Assembly (NCBI GenBank): GCA_018340375.1
Contig: JAFFJZ010000014.1
Coordinates: 5,704,001-5,768,000 of the forward strand
Length of the DNA stretch: 64,000 nucleotides
Origin: Gonatopus flavifemur
Lineage: Eukaryota > Arthropoda > Insecta > Hymenoptera > Dryinidae
Direction: 5' to 3'
The notes under the pieces were generated by a model, which saw nothing but the letters and a program-made list of their open reading frames with translations, did no database searches and was not told the origin of the DNA. Both the position numbers and the translations under genes were made by a program. Below are positions 10,559 through 21,712 of the stretch, one piece after another; positions within the stretch are counted from its first letter, which is position 1; each line of letters starts with the position of its first letter.

Positions 10559-13500
10559 GTGAACATAATTGATAACGTATAACTTGATTATATGTGTATT
10601 TAGTGTGTACTGATGATATTTCCGATGGAACCTCGATACTGTTGAAAATCGAGATACGAGGTTTTGCCATAGTACCGACGATATTCCATTCAAACGAATT
10701 GATATTCAAATATTAGTAATTTGAATATGTGGTATATGTGGAAAATCTTCATTTCGAAATTTTCATGTCATTTTAATAGATGATTGAAGTTCAAATAAAC
10801 TCATCTATACTATACTGTAAGTAATAAAGACATCGTGAAAATAATTGGGAGTTTCCTACATGCAACTATCGCAGAATTACGATCACTTGTTTGAGGAAAC
10901 AATTCCCAGAACGAGTATGTAAAAAGTACCATGAACTTATCGAAAAATTCCTAATCTAATGGGATGTTTATCACAACTTTACAATGAATACTCATGGATT
11001 CATTTGTCAACTCCTTCACATGAATGGGAAATGTTCAATAAAGATTTTTACAATGTAGTATCTCAGTATTCACTTACAATGTGGTGGATCAGTATTATGA
11101 TAAGAAGAAAAAATAATTATGTGAATGTACAGGCATGGAAAATTACCAATTTTTTTACAAATGTGAAAATAAATTTTCATTCTTTTTGCTTTGAAGAGTA
11201 ATGTGTGATTGTCTCCTGACCGTGGTTGTCAGTAATTAGTTGTAAATTACTTAACGTTAATTATTTGAAAACATTTACGCAGTTTAAACGCGTTGGGAAA
11301 AAAAGTTAAATTTTTTACTGGAGTGTGATATTAATGTTATTTCATTTTGTGTAATTTTATACCCACTCACTTATATGTACATCTTTACGGCTCTCATCAT
11401 CCAACTACGATAGTTAAAGTCCACAAACAGTGATACAGTCCACGATATATGCGATGATATATCCTCTCTTTGGTTTATTAGCAGCGAATTTATACAGCTC
11501 AGTTCATAACGGCAGAGAAGAGGATATATATCATATTATGGAGAGGAAAATGTTCAGCTTCACGGGTACGTTGTGAGGCGTTTTCAAACATTGAGAAGCT
11601 TGTGCTCACATCAGCAGGATTTATTCAAGGTCGTCACATGAATGAGCATGTCTCAGACTGTCATTCCCTCAATGTCTTTGTGCATGTGAGTAATCGTCTC
11701 AATGTTTGACTGTTGGGCATGGTATATCCTGAAATTGTATTGTATCGATGAACACATCCATGTGATTCAATAGTCGTTGCTACACAACTCCTCCGAACAG
11801 CGTCAATCTGAAGCGATTGTTTCAAGTAATCGCATGGTCCATGCGAATATATGTGGTGCAATATTGCAGAAAACGAACATTCCGTTCACAGAAGACACCT
11901 AGCTGGCAAATCCATCATAGAAATTTTATCAGTATTGGATTTTCTTCGTGTAGCTATAATTTGATCAATGTTTTGTCACTGAGAGCATAATTGCTTCCTG
12001 TAAAGAATGGCCCACCGACTTCATTCAGATCTAAACGACACTGAACAGGAGGAGCTTATGAGCAGAAAAGAAACAATTATATCATATGAGAGGAACACAC
12101 GAAATTTTATCACCGTCACCTTTACTCAAGTCTTTAACCCCTAATCTCTCAGCTTTGAAGGAAGATGAAAAGCTGAACACGATGTCTGTAAAAAGATATT
12201 TTTGCTCTGTTGTAAAATCCTGATCAAACCAGATCAAAATCCTGTTCCAAATACAAATATCAAACCGAATAGACTTCTCGGTTTTATCTGTTTCAATGGA
12301 ATTTGATGAGCGGAACTGTAGGTGCCTGATTGAATCCTATCAAACCTTATACGCTCTATGAAATCTCAAAAAATCTTATAAATACTGTTCCGAATAGACA
12401 TATCAAATCCCATGAAAAATAATGAAACTGGATCAAAACTCATAAAATCCATCTATGCGGTTCTATTGGAATATTACAGCAGGGTGCTTACATAACGCTT
12501 AGCTGGTAGTAATATGTTTAATAAAAACCTTTACATAAATTTCAAGTTACATTTGTACACTTTCTATGAGTACACTATGCACTCAATGTGCACCCTTGGG
12601 AAAATTTACGTCATTTTGACCAAAACGCTTTATTTTTTCTCAAAAAATTGGAGGAAAAATGGAGTGTTTCTGTGAGAATGAAGTGGATTTTTGTGAGGGT
12701 ACATTTCGATATAATTTGAATGTGCATTGCTTCACATCCCACATGACAAAATTGAAAAACTCTTCCAGGACCTTCTGAAAAATATCTTGAAGAATTCTTG
12801 AAAATGTCCCATGCGACGTTGTGAGATATTTCTTACATATTTTCGTTCGAAATCTCTTACAGTGTTTTTGAAGTGCATTTCAGGATCTTTGAAGATATCT
12901 TGCGTGAATATTTTTGAAGTATCTTTTGACGTTTAATAAGGAGTCTTTTAAAATTTTGCAAGATTTCTTTTAGAATATTTCGAAAGAGTGATCGGAAATT
13001 GTTATGTAGGATTTATGTGAACATGTCCATAAAAATTGTTGACACTGTAAATAGTAATCCCTAGGGACAGGCGTTACGTGCACGCGAAAATATTACTTGT
13101 CATATTTACCACAATTTGGAATAAAATTTAGGACAGGGACAATTTTGGAGTTTAATTCACTGGAACTGCCATTGAATCTACTCCAATTCAGTCAGAATTA
13201 CCATAATTTGTACTAAATGGTAATAGAATTTTGTACCTGTCCCAGAATTTTTTTCCGTGTGCCTTGTTAATGCCTATAACATTTCTAGTAGGGATAACCG
13301 CTACTCTAGTCTCTAATGGATATTCAAGCATTTTTTTCTATATTTTTTTCTATAAGTAAGTCATGTTGTCATAACCCAGTCAACACATGAGGTAACATTA
13401 ACATCACTGTTATGTAACATCTGCGTTTGTTAACCAACAGTTACGTTAATGTTACGTTGTGTTCGCTGGGAAGTTCAAATCGTTCAACTCAAGATATCAA

Positions 13501-14313
13501 TTAGATTATTGTTGAAAATTGAATATCTGCTCATGTTTTTGTTAAAAAGAAATCGAGCAAAGATTGGTCAAAATCGTGAGGGCCAGGACACGGAATACCC
13601 TGGTGCAGAGACGAAGGGTTAAGTGAAGAGTATTGTTATGTACATTTTTTTGCCATTTTTGAGGCAAGGCATAAATCAACATAAACATATTTCTATGTCG
13701 AGGCAATATGATTTCAGTTTTTAGAGGATAAATTGTAGAAGATGTGATAATTAATCAATTTTGGATCATAAATTGCACCTGTCCCCTTCAGTTTACCACT
13801 CTTGCATATGATAAATCACCTCAGAGTATTGAGTATATATTAATCTATATTAATCCATGTGTGCTCACTAATTTTGGGTTAGGAAATTTTAATGTATTAT
13901 CCAGGACAATGCTATAATTGTAAAATAGTCAAATGTTAAAAAACAAGTGATGAATATTCAATGGGCCATGGAATAATAGGAGAACCCAAATAATGTACAA
14001 AAAAACTGTGATATTCAATGTTTTAATGTAAAATAAGTATAAGTATGTAAAGATGTGACACGTGAAGTTTAATACATGTTATTGTTGAAAAAGAGCTTTT
14101 ATTCCAAATGTTACGTATGGGAATTCGTGGAAAAATATATGGAGTTTATAAATTGTTATTTCAATTGGATGCGGTTCACTGCAGTTGGAGCTGGCAGAGA
14201 AAATAAATTATTATTGACCTGCAGAAAAGTTTTTATTCAACAAACTACCCACTAGGAATGTTAGAAGGAAAATTAGGAACCCTAACATCAAAACGCATCT
14301 CTAGAATCTCGTA
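10559..14313. other. Gene-free interior with dispersed repeats
   Basis: No supportable coding segment. Contents: a degenerate repeat at about 12180-12490 related to 15840-16150 (shared phrase types 'aggtgcc' and 'catgcggtt'); a dyad around 'ggacaggga' at 13060-13255; and a hairpin at 13375-13470 with ends CCCAGTCAACAC / GTGTTCGCTGGG. The 80-codon frame at 10959-11201 has no recognisable motif. Confidence 0.5.
13375..13470. mobile_element. Short hairpin MITE
   Basis: Inverted ends CCCAGTCAACAC and GTTCGCTGGG enclose GTAACATTAAC / GTTACGTTAATG arms. One of several hairpins in the window whose ends follow a CCCA-NN-AGC/AAC pattern. Confidence 0.5.
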
Positions 14314-14317
14314 CAGC

Positions 14318-14421
14318 ACCACACTGAAAACAAATTTCTCTCAGCCAAATAAATGGTTATTTGTCCTGTACCAAAGAATATATTGAATTGGCTGGGAGAA
14401 ATTTTTTGTTCAGTGTACCAC
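14318..14421. mobile_element. Short hairpin MITE
   Basis: ACCACACTGAAAACAAATTT on the left and its imperfect inverse ending CAGTGTACCA on the right, with a CAGCCAA / TTGGCTG inner match. Non-coding. Confidence 0.5.
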
Positions 14422-14546
14422 TGATTGCCGGACATTTCTCTGTCGCCTCCACGTCGCTCCTCCGTTACTCTACATTATATCCACGTCTTCCTTTTATCCA
14501 CCTCACCTCCACGGAGTTGCGATATGGAAATCGGTGGGTGCTGTTA

Positions 14547-14717
14547 GGCTGGCGTCCCATGGACGGAAAGAGTGACCGAAAGCGAATTGCGTTACCAATA
14601 CTTTTCAAGTATGCCTAGTTTTATCTGGTTTCATCCAACAGTCACTAAAAATTCTGAAAATCTATTGGTGCCGCAATTCGCTTTCCGTCACTTCTTCCGT
14701 CCATGGGACGCCAGCCT
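14547..14717. mobile_element. Hairpin MITE with GGCTGGCGTCCC ends
   Basis: Inverted arms of about 45 bp begin AGGCTGGCGTCCCATGGACG and close with the matching CGTCCATGGGACGCCAGCCT; the intervening 80 bp is AT-rich. The arms are close to perfect, so the copy may be young. Confidence 0.7.
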
Positions 14718-14971
14718 TAGGGATGTTTTCTGAACGTTCCAAAAACCTCCCCTACGTATTAGGAGAATACCATGAAAGTTCCAGTGGTACGTTGTGCTGT
14801 TTGGGAAGATCATTGGACTACCTTGTTGTTCGAAGTTGAGTGATGAATGTTAACAAGGCCTGATGGGAGATAATGGAGAATTCGAAACAAATTATTTTCA
14901 CAAGACAGGGACGAATCGGAAGACTTTGAACGAAGTTTGAATTGATTGATATAATCTATTCTCATACCACA

Positions 14972-15835
14972 GTGATGCCTATTTCGCGATTGGAGGTTTT
15001 TTGCAACCATCTGTTTCGACTGTACTTCGCATCGTTACAACAATCACAAGAGCTTCTTCCATACTTTTCTTTTTTTTTCGCTGTGCTCTGCCCCTTGCCT
15101 TCAAACTATTTCTGATGTTATCCCAGGGAATACGCTTGCATAGGTGTTATATTGAAACCACATAACGTAAAATAGCAATTACGTACCACGAAAATCACGT
15201 TTGAGTTACAATTTCATACTCATTTCCGTAATAATGTGAGAAACGATATCACAATTATAACTCAATTTACTGGACTAATTCCATACGTGACCGTTATGTC
15301 ACATAGAAATAAGGAACTGTAACATAACATTTGATGTTACCAGTATGCCATATGTATGCAATAATGATACATAATTTTGTGATTCCTGTGTTACGTACCA
15401 CTGACTTCGGGTGTTCACTGGGATGATGCTGTACTTGTGTTCCACTTACTTTTTTGCTCACGGAGAAAAATGTTGCTTGAAAAGATAAGACTTGTTTTCA
15501 TTTTCTCCAGTGAACCAGGAACAGGGGGGTTTGTGAAATGAATTTTTACATGAATATATGAATGATCACGAATAATATAGAAAAAATCATGGATGAGATT
15601 CAAATTTCAAACACTAAATAGTCAAATTTTACTATGCGCTTTGGAAAATTCAACGTTCGGTGTTTGAAATTTGAATCCTATCAATTATTTCTTCTTCGTA
15701 ATGTTACGTATTTTCTTCCAAAGATCCATTTTACAAACCTTCCCATTCCTGGTTTGCTGGAGAAAAATAAGAAAAAGTTATATATTTTCGAGCGGCATTT
15801 TTCTCCGTGTGCCTTGTAAAACAGAATTCATTCGG
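14972..15835. repeat. Right arm of the composite, inner part
   Basis: Inverse of 6712-7557, including the second copy of the nested hairpin MITE. The reading frames here are mirror images of those on the left. Confidence 0.8.
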
Positions 15836-16689
15836 ATCAATTGATAAGACAAATCTATGATCACTCCCTTGTTGAATCCGGATCAACTCGGATAAAACTT
15901 TATGAATCATGTTGAAATGCATATATGAAATTGCATAGGTTCATTTATCTTCGTGGAATTGAATAAGAAGCGCTATAGGTGCCAGATTAAATACCTTCAA
16001 ATCGTATGAATGTTATAGATTCTCATCAAATCTCGTAGATATTGTTTCAAATGCACATGTTGCTTCTCATACCACTGATAAAACACGATGGAAATCCATG
16101 CGATTCATCCATGCGGTTTTATGGAAATTTTATATAAGGGTGAAAGTAATTCAGCTCACGATTTTCAGAGAAGCAATTCGAAATGTTCAGGTTATTCATT
16201 AACAAAAATTTACTCTACAAAAACTCAATTATTTCATTAAAAATAAAAAAAAACATCAGCGTTTTGAGGAATTGAACGTAAGAGAGCGACACAACACTGA
16301 AAGCCTACGCGTCACCACTGAGCCACACATGGATCTTGAAATCGGATAACATTTTGGTTTATATAAACGCTAATAATGATCGAATTATTGAAAAGTTCAA
16401 ATTTTGTCATTTCCGTGACATAAACCCGTCATCCGTTATCGTAATTGTCTCTTCCTATCGAGGGAAAAATATTCAGTGGAATGAAGAAGTTGAAATATAT
16501 TTCAAATCATATGTGCAATTTCAATTAAGTGGAATTCAACTATTTATCAATAAATGGAATTTCTATTCGTTTATTGAATGTGAAATTTTCGTGGGGTAAT
16601 AAATGAATGAATCAATGAATATGTAATTGAATAGCACACCATTTTGACTTGAAGTATTTTTTCTTGTTTTAATGGAACTTTTTACTTCC
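15836..16689. other. Segment present only in the right arm
   Basis: About 855 bp that interrupts the right arm relative to the left (left junction near 6711). It holds the degenerate repeat related to 12180-12490 and a tRNA-like segment at 16266-16335. The 87-codon frame at 16336-16599 has no recognisable motif. Confidence 0.55.
16266..16335 (-). repeat. tRNA-like sequence, possible SINE head
   Basis: On the minus strand TGGCTCAGTGGT matches a pol III A box, and CGTTCAATTCC about 40 nt later matches a B box. The stem pairing expected of a working tRNA is not evident, so a tRNA pseudogene or SINE head is more likely. Confidence 0.4.
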
Positions 16690-17275
16690 GAGAAATTCAT
16701 TATTACAAAAACTTCGCATGCAAATATTTTGATACATGTCACGAATTATAGGGAATATCCAAAAAACATACAGAAATATAAATGATAAATGATCTTCGAT
16801 TATGAATACCTCAAATTAATATAAGGTACATTTCTTCATCATTGTACAGGAAATTCAACTTCATTCGATTTTGAATGTACGCGGGTGTTTTCAGCTCGTT
16901 GCTATGACGACGAAAGTATATATCATCGCAACTGAGATATCATATTTTGCAGCAGAATCGCTAAAACGAGAAGACAAAGAAACATTCATCCTGTTTCTCT
17001 CCCAATTTGTCGATCACGATCGACGCTTACCGAGTGGAACCGAACAATGTATATATATATCTCGCATACTGTACGGTAGTGGGAATAACTCACCGACGAG
17101 CGCGATTATATGTGTTAGTGAATGACGTAGTAGTTTGTGACGTCAGAGTGGTCACGTGACCAAGCTGCGATTTCCCAGCTTTCTGAATATCGGAACACTG
17201 GTGTGGTAATCATTCACTTTGCGCACGCAACACAGGCTTGGAAAATCGAATTTTGCACACGTTGTTGGGAAAAAG
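16690..17275. repeat. Right arm of the composite, outer part
   Basis: Inverse of 6339-6711 and, farther out, of 3582-3783. At about 17076-17087 it preserves the uninterrupted sequence into which the CATATATG MITE and the rosa element inserted on the left. Confidence 0.8.
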
Positions 17276-18679
17276 TTTTTGTCATCATGAAATTATTGCC
17301 ATGACAACTGTTCCTGATAATAAGATGATATCCCATAAAGCACCGGGGGGTTTCCTGAACGTTCAGAGAACGTACTTGGTTCTGCAGAGAGCGTCTCATT
17401 ATTTAGACTCAGGATGTCTCAGGACGTTCTAAAAACCTCGCATTCATGTCCCTGGGACATTCAAATGTCCTGTTCGGTTCATCGTGTGGATGGGGGAGAG
17501 CATCCGAGGGATGCACAAATGGCTGTTTGGGGAGGGCTAGGAACTTCTAGTAATTATTCTCAAATCCACAAATGATTGCCTCCTCGGTAAATGCAATTTC
17601 GGGCACTCGCTAACTTACCAAGCTGGACGTCTCCTGAAAAAAGCATCTGAGGGCCCATTCCATGGAAACTCCATAGCGATTTCCATTGGCTCGCATTGGT
17701 TGCACTCAATGCGCACTGAGGAAGTTTCTATGTTCCCAGTAGAATCATTGGACAAAAAGAGATACGAATATTCTAGTGCGGGTGAGGTAGCGAGTGCTCG
17801 AAAAGCCATTCACCTGGAAGCGGTGAGGTGTGCGACTATTTGAGGAGGGCTAGACATCTGGGAATTATCCTCGGATCTACAAATCATTGCCTTTCGGGTG
17901 AGCCCTTAGCTGCCACACTGGGATCAGGCTGACCTCAGCCGTATTCGAGTTCAATTTAAAACTCCCGCTTCCACAAATATGGACTATGGGCGCTACCTGT
18001 CGTCAGTTGAAGAGTGCCCTCAACCCCTCCAGCTCAAATCAAGTATCAAAAAGAGTTGGTGTAGCTCTGGCAGCTATCCGAAGTTGAGTGATGCCGTGGA
18101 AGACCTCAGTGTGGCAGCTATAATTATTCATCGAATAACAATTTTTTTCAATGCTAAAAATTATTTTTTCAGAAAAACAACCATTCTATATTTTAAAGGA
18201 GGTTTTAACGTATATCAGAAAACAATTTTGAGGAAAAAAACAATATATCTATCAGCAATCTATTTCTTCAACGCTGGGATAAGAAACGACCTCAGTGTAG
18301 CAGCTATGTGATTCGGTAGAAATGTGGCAGCTAACGGTTTATACAATTTTGGGCACTTGCTACCTCGCCAGACAGAGATAGTCCGTGCATTGTGCAAGAT
18401 GATGAAAGGGAATTCCTCTTGAGGTGATACTACCCTAACAGCACTCGGAGGATCTTGAAACGGTCCAAGAACGTCCGGACGTGTTTTGAACGTGCTCAGA
18501 ACGTTTTGAGAACGTCCGAAGAACTTCGTGTTGTCTGGGTGGCGACGATATCGACCTCCCTTTGTATCGTATGAGCCTGTCTTTTTCCGACAAACGTGTT
18601 CGGATGGTAACGCTAGTATCACCTCAATCTCATGTTTCCCATATCCCTTCCTCTATCCTCTAGAAAATTTACCCAGTGG
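17276..18679. other. No gene; degenerate repeats with GAACGTTC phrases
   Basis: Contains 'gaacgttcagagaacgt' phrases (17358-17460, 18460-18530), and a duplicated unit around 'gaggagggctag' (17520 and 17838) followed by 'cacaaatgattgcc' variants. The phrase 'cctcagtgtggcagct' recurs near 18103 and 18288. No frame gives a convincing protein. Confidence 0.45.
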
Positions 18680-19064
18680 CAGGGGGGTGCAACTCACCTA
18701 ATCACCTCCAAATGTTTCGCGAAACGTTTTGTCACCACAGTAAACTTCACTTGAAGTCCGTGAACGGCGCTGTCTGTAGCTAAGTCAAAATCACGTGATG
18801 TTTTTTTTGTACACTACGTACGTGATACAAGTGTCGTCATTATCATATTTGGTTATGTGACATATTCAAGAATTGTATGTATATATCAACACCATTATTG
18901 ATATGATTTGTCAAGCGATTTCGAATGCAAAATTAGGCGCCGAAAAATTATCGTATCACGTGACTTTTTCTGATAGTACAATCAGCGTCTCTTGCGGACA
19001 GTTTGGGAAATATCGAATGGTGACAAAACGTTACGTATAGTTTTTATCGAGTTGCACCCCCCTG
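18680..19064 (+). mobile_element. 385-bp hAT MITE, copy 1
   Basis: Ends CAGGGGGGTGCAACTC and GAGTTGCACCCCCCTG form the TIRs. An exact 8-bp direct duplication CCCAGTGG flanks it (18672-18679, 19065-19072), the signature of hAT insertion. A second copy of identical length lies inverted at 20756-21140. The interior is non-coding and contains CACGTGA phrases. Confidence 0.92.
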
Positions 19065-19277
19065 CCCAGTGGTCATTCCAGTAGATTACAGAGTCCGATG
19101 GCATAGTGAATGAAAAACGTTAAGAGTCTCGAGCGTTGACGTTAGAAAAACAGAAAGGTCCGATGAATGCTCTCTTCTTCACCAGCATTTGGTAATAGTT
19201 ACTGAATCTCACAGTTGAATGGGCATAATAAATATTTAGTTATAATTATCGGTCAACAGATCCGGTACACACCCGTT

Positions 19278-19439
19278 GGCAGCGTTGCCAGTATTTCCTA
19301 GAAAAATCTTCAGCAGCTGACGATTGGTCATTTCTTGTGCAACCGACCAATCATATCTTCGATTTGGAAAGGAATGACCAATGACAAAAAATCTGGGGAT
19401 TTTTCTGGGGAATACCGGGGATCACTGCCTGTTGGCCCG
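19278..19439. mobile_element. Hairpin MITE
   Basis: Roughly 60-bp arms: GGCAGCGTTGCCAGTATTTC... on the left and the imperfect inverse ending ATCACTGCC on the right, both containing GAAAAATC and ATTGGTCATT phrases. Non-coding. Confidence 0.6.
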
Positions 19440-20028
19440 AATTCCGAAATTCCGCTGCATCTTCATCGGGGGAAGCTGGACGTTCCATGAAAAACGTCCT
19501 TAATACTGTATCAACATCCACACAATGCCGTAGTTATTTCTTAACCTCTTGAGAGACACATCCCAGTTAGCACAACATGCTTTTGGGATGTTTTTGAATA
19601 CTTCTGATGACTGCAAATTATTTCTTTTAATGACTTTTTGGACCTTGAAGTCATGAAAAAAACGATTATTTAGTTGGCAAACTACTCAAGTCAAAAATGA
19701 ATATACCCATGCAGTTGTAACTTGATTGCTCAAGTTTACTTGAAAAATGATTGTATTTGACATTTAATTTTTCGAAATTACAAGGATTCCGATTTTATAT
19801 TCCAATGAGTATGGAAATATACTCTTAATTATGGTCAAGAGGGTTTGGAGATTACGATTACGATTACAAATGGTTTCGGTTACATTTTAGCTCATACGTC
19901 ATTCTTTATCGGTGAATGCTTCTTATTGGGGAGAGGTTATAGACAACAGGACTAATGTTCACGAACTATATTCACTCGTGAAACAATAACTCCTAAGTTG
20001 CCCTCATATGAATTCGCGGTATAGCTTA
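19440..20028. other. No gene seen
   Basis: AT-rich, non-coding in all frames as far as I can judge; begins with a CCCAGTTAGCACAAC phrase near 19563 similar to the ends of other hairpin MITEs here, but I could not place its partner. Confidence 0.4.
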
Positions 20029-20110
20029 TCGGTTAGGTGTAAAGTTTGTAGATTGTTAGGTAGGTAGGTAGGATTCATAGGTTCGATTTCCTGTCAAGTG
20101 AGACAGAAAA
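20029..20110 (+). repeat. tRNA-like sequence, possible SINE head
   Basis: TAGCTTATCGGTTAGG fits an A box and GGTTCGATTTCC, about 46 nt later, fits a B box. A related, diverged copy is on the minus strand at 34513-34620. The arrangement suggests a tRNA-derived SINE. Confidence 0.45.
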
Positions 20111-20755
20111 TTTTCCTTATATTCTTGAGTGATCAAAAATCACGAATATTAGCACTTTGATACAACTGACAATGCCTTACAAGAAGCGAAGAAACATATT
20201 GACACCGATCAGCCCTATGCCACTCCAATACAAAACTCTCGAAAAGAGGTCACTTATTGTCGTTGAAACTAGACCCGAACCAGGTGGGGCTTCATGTTCA
20301 GTGGGTACGGAGCGAAATAAACATAGATGCGAACTTAACCTTTCAAGTGAGAATATAGTAGCTTCAAGAATATTATACGTGTTAAACAGAATGGATGATG
20401 CTTCCGATTGCGAGAGCTCTTGGCCCCAGAGGCCGTGATTCAGCAAATGGGAATCCAGTATTCTAGCCCTAGGGGCTAGCCCCTGTCTACAATCGGGAGC
20501 ATCCAGAAAGAATAATTTGAATAATTTATTGGAACAATATCACCACTGCTTAAAAATGTTGATCCAAATAATCTTTCATTGAGGTTATATTATGTGCTAT
20601 ACCCAATCCCTGCGTACCCAGTGTACTATTAGCGACGTCTCGTGGCGAAGGGCAATAAAAGTCCTACTTTTAAGTGGCAGTGGCATAGGGCTGACATCGA
20701 TCAATGAAATAATCGATGTGTGTGTTGCTGATACAGCTAATTTAAACACCAGGAC

Positions 20756-21140
20756 CAGGGGGGTGCAACTCGATAAAAACTATACGTAACGTTTTGTCAC
20801 CATTCGATATTTCCCAAACTGTCCGCAAGAGACGCTGATTGTACTATCAGAAAAAGTCACGTGATACGATAATTTTTCGGCGCCTAATTTTGCATTTGAA
20901 ATCGCTTGACAAATCATATCAATAATGGTGTTGATATATACATACAATTCTTGAATATGTCACATAACCAAATATGATAATGACGACACTTGTATCACGT
21001 ACGTAGTGTACAAAAAAAACATCACGTGATTTTGACTCAGCTACAGACAGCGTCGTTCACGGACTTCAAGTGAAGTTCACTGTGGTGACAAAACGTTTCG
21101 CGAAACATTTGAAGGTGATTAGTTGAGTTGCACCCCCCTG
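20756..21140 (-). mobile_element. 385-bp hAT MITE, copy 2 (inverted)
   Basis: Same TIRs and length as the element at 18680-19064, opposite orientation. Flanking octamers are ACCAGGAC (20748-20755) and ACCAGAAC (21141-21148), seven of eight identical. Sequence identity to copy 1 is very high over the whole length, so both moved recently from one source. Confidence 0.92.
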
Positions 21141-21380
21141 ACCAGAACGGATCCATGTCTCTAATAACCCCACCTCCTCACTCAGAGTATGTGGTTAGAT
21201 GGAAAGAGATTAACTTTTCCGTATATTTCGAAACGTGTCGAATAATTATTCTCTCTCATGGAGAGTGAGCTGTACGATACGTACGAGACAAACTCATCGT
21301 TACAGAGAGAATACGGACTCTTCTCAAGATTTAAACATTGAAGTTCGCATGGACTGAAAATGAATTAAATCTTGAAAAAG

Positions 21381-21455
21381 AAATCGCTATGACCAGGAGT
21401 CGAATCTGGAACTACCCATTGTTACTGGGGTGCATCAACCAATTACGTCACCATG
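21381..21455 (-). repeat. tRNA-like sequence, possible SINE head
   Basis: Minus strand reads TGGTGACGTAATTGGTTGATG, close to an A box, then AGATTCGACTCC as B box. No reliable cloverleaf, so a pseudogene or SINE is likelier than a working tRNA. Confidence 0.4.
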
Positions 21456-21465
21456 ATCAATGACA

Positions 21466-21712
21466 ACCCCTTTCTCAAGATTTCCTCCAAATGGTTACAG
21501 GGGATTGAAATTCGAAAATCACCGTACCTACGAGTGACATATACTGATCACCAAATTTGTTTGGATCCTACAATTCGGCAGGGGATAAACTATAATTGTA
21601 GGGTTCAAACAAGTTTGGTAACTTGATTGATTAGTAGATGTCACTTGTAGATCCGGTGATTTTCAGATTTGAATCCTCTGTAATTATTTGAAGGAAATCT
21701 TGAGAAAGGGCG
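21466..21712. mobile_element. Hairpin MITE
   Basis: Inverted ends TTTCTCAAGATTTCCT and AGGAAATCTTGAGAAA with inner matching phrases (AAATCACCG / CGGTGATTTT; TTTGTTTGGATCCTA / TAGGGTTCAAACAAG). Non-coding. Confidence 0.65.

Larger units (their letters stand above)
3157..17275. mobile_element. Composite ~14-kb structure with inverted ends
   Basis: Segments at 3157-3260, 3582-3783, 6339-6711 and 6712-7557 reappear in reverse order and orientation at 17275-17087, 17076-16690 and 15828-14972. The terminal phrase 'gcctgtgttgcgtgc' occurs at 3196 and 3617 and inverted at about 17226-17240. The homologous arm totals roughly 1.5 kb per side; the interior is about 7.4 kb. The left arm has taken up a CATATATG-bearing MITE and a rosa element; the right arm has about 855 bp (15836-16690) absent from the left. 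It may be one giant TIR element or an inverted duplication of an older repeat. I could not define a target duplication. Confidence 0.6.

Noticed and set aside
6714..15819. Nearly identical 61-62-codon ORFs at 6714/15634 and 6930/15415
   Set aside because: Identity follows from the inverted arms and the nested hairpin MITE and is not a sign of protein conservation.
18260..18622. 120-codon minus-strand ORF
   Set aside because: No motif, and it crosses degenerate GAACGTTC repeats; chance opening is likely.
20029..20110. Functional tRNA gene
   Set aside because: A and B boxes are present, but acceptor and anticodon stems do not pair convincingly; SINE head or pseudogene is safer. The same holds for 16266, 21381, 34513 and 40628.
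20157..20446. Overlapping 90-codon ORFs on both strands
   Set aside because: No recognisable domain, no supporting signals, and both strands are equally open.
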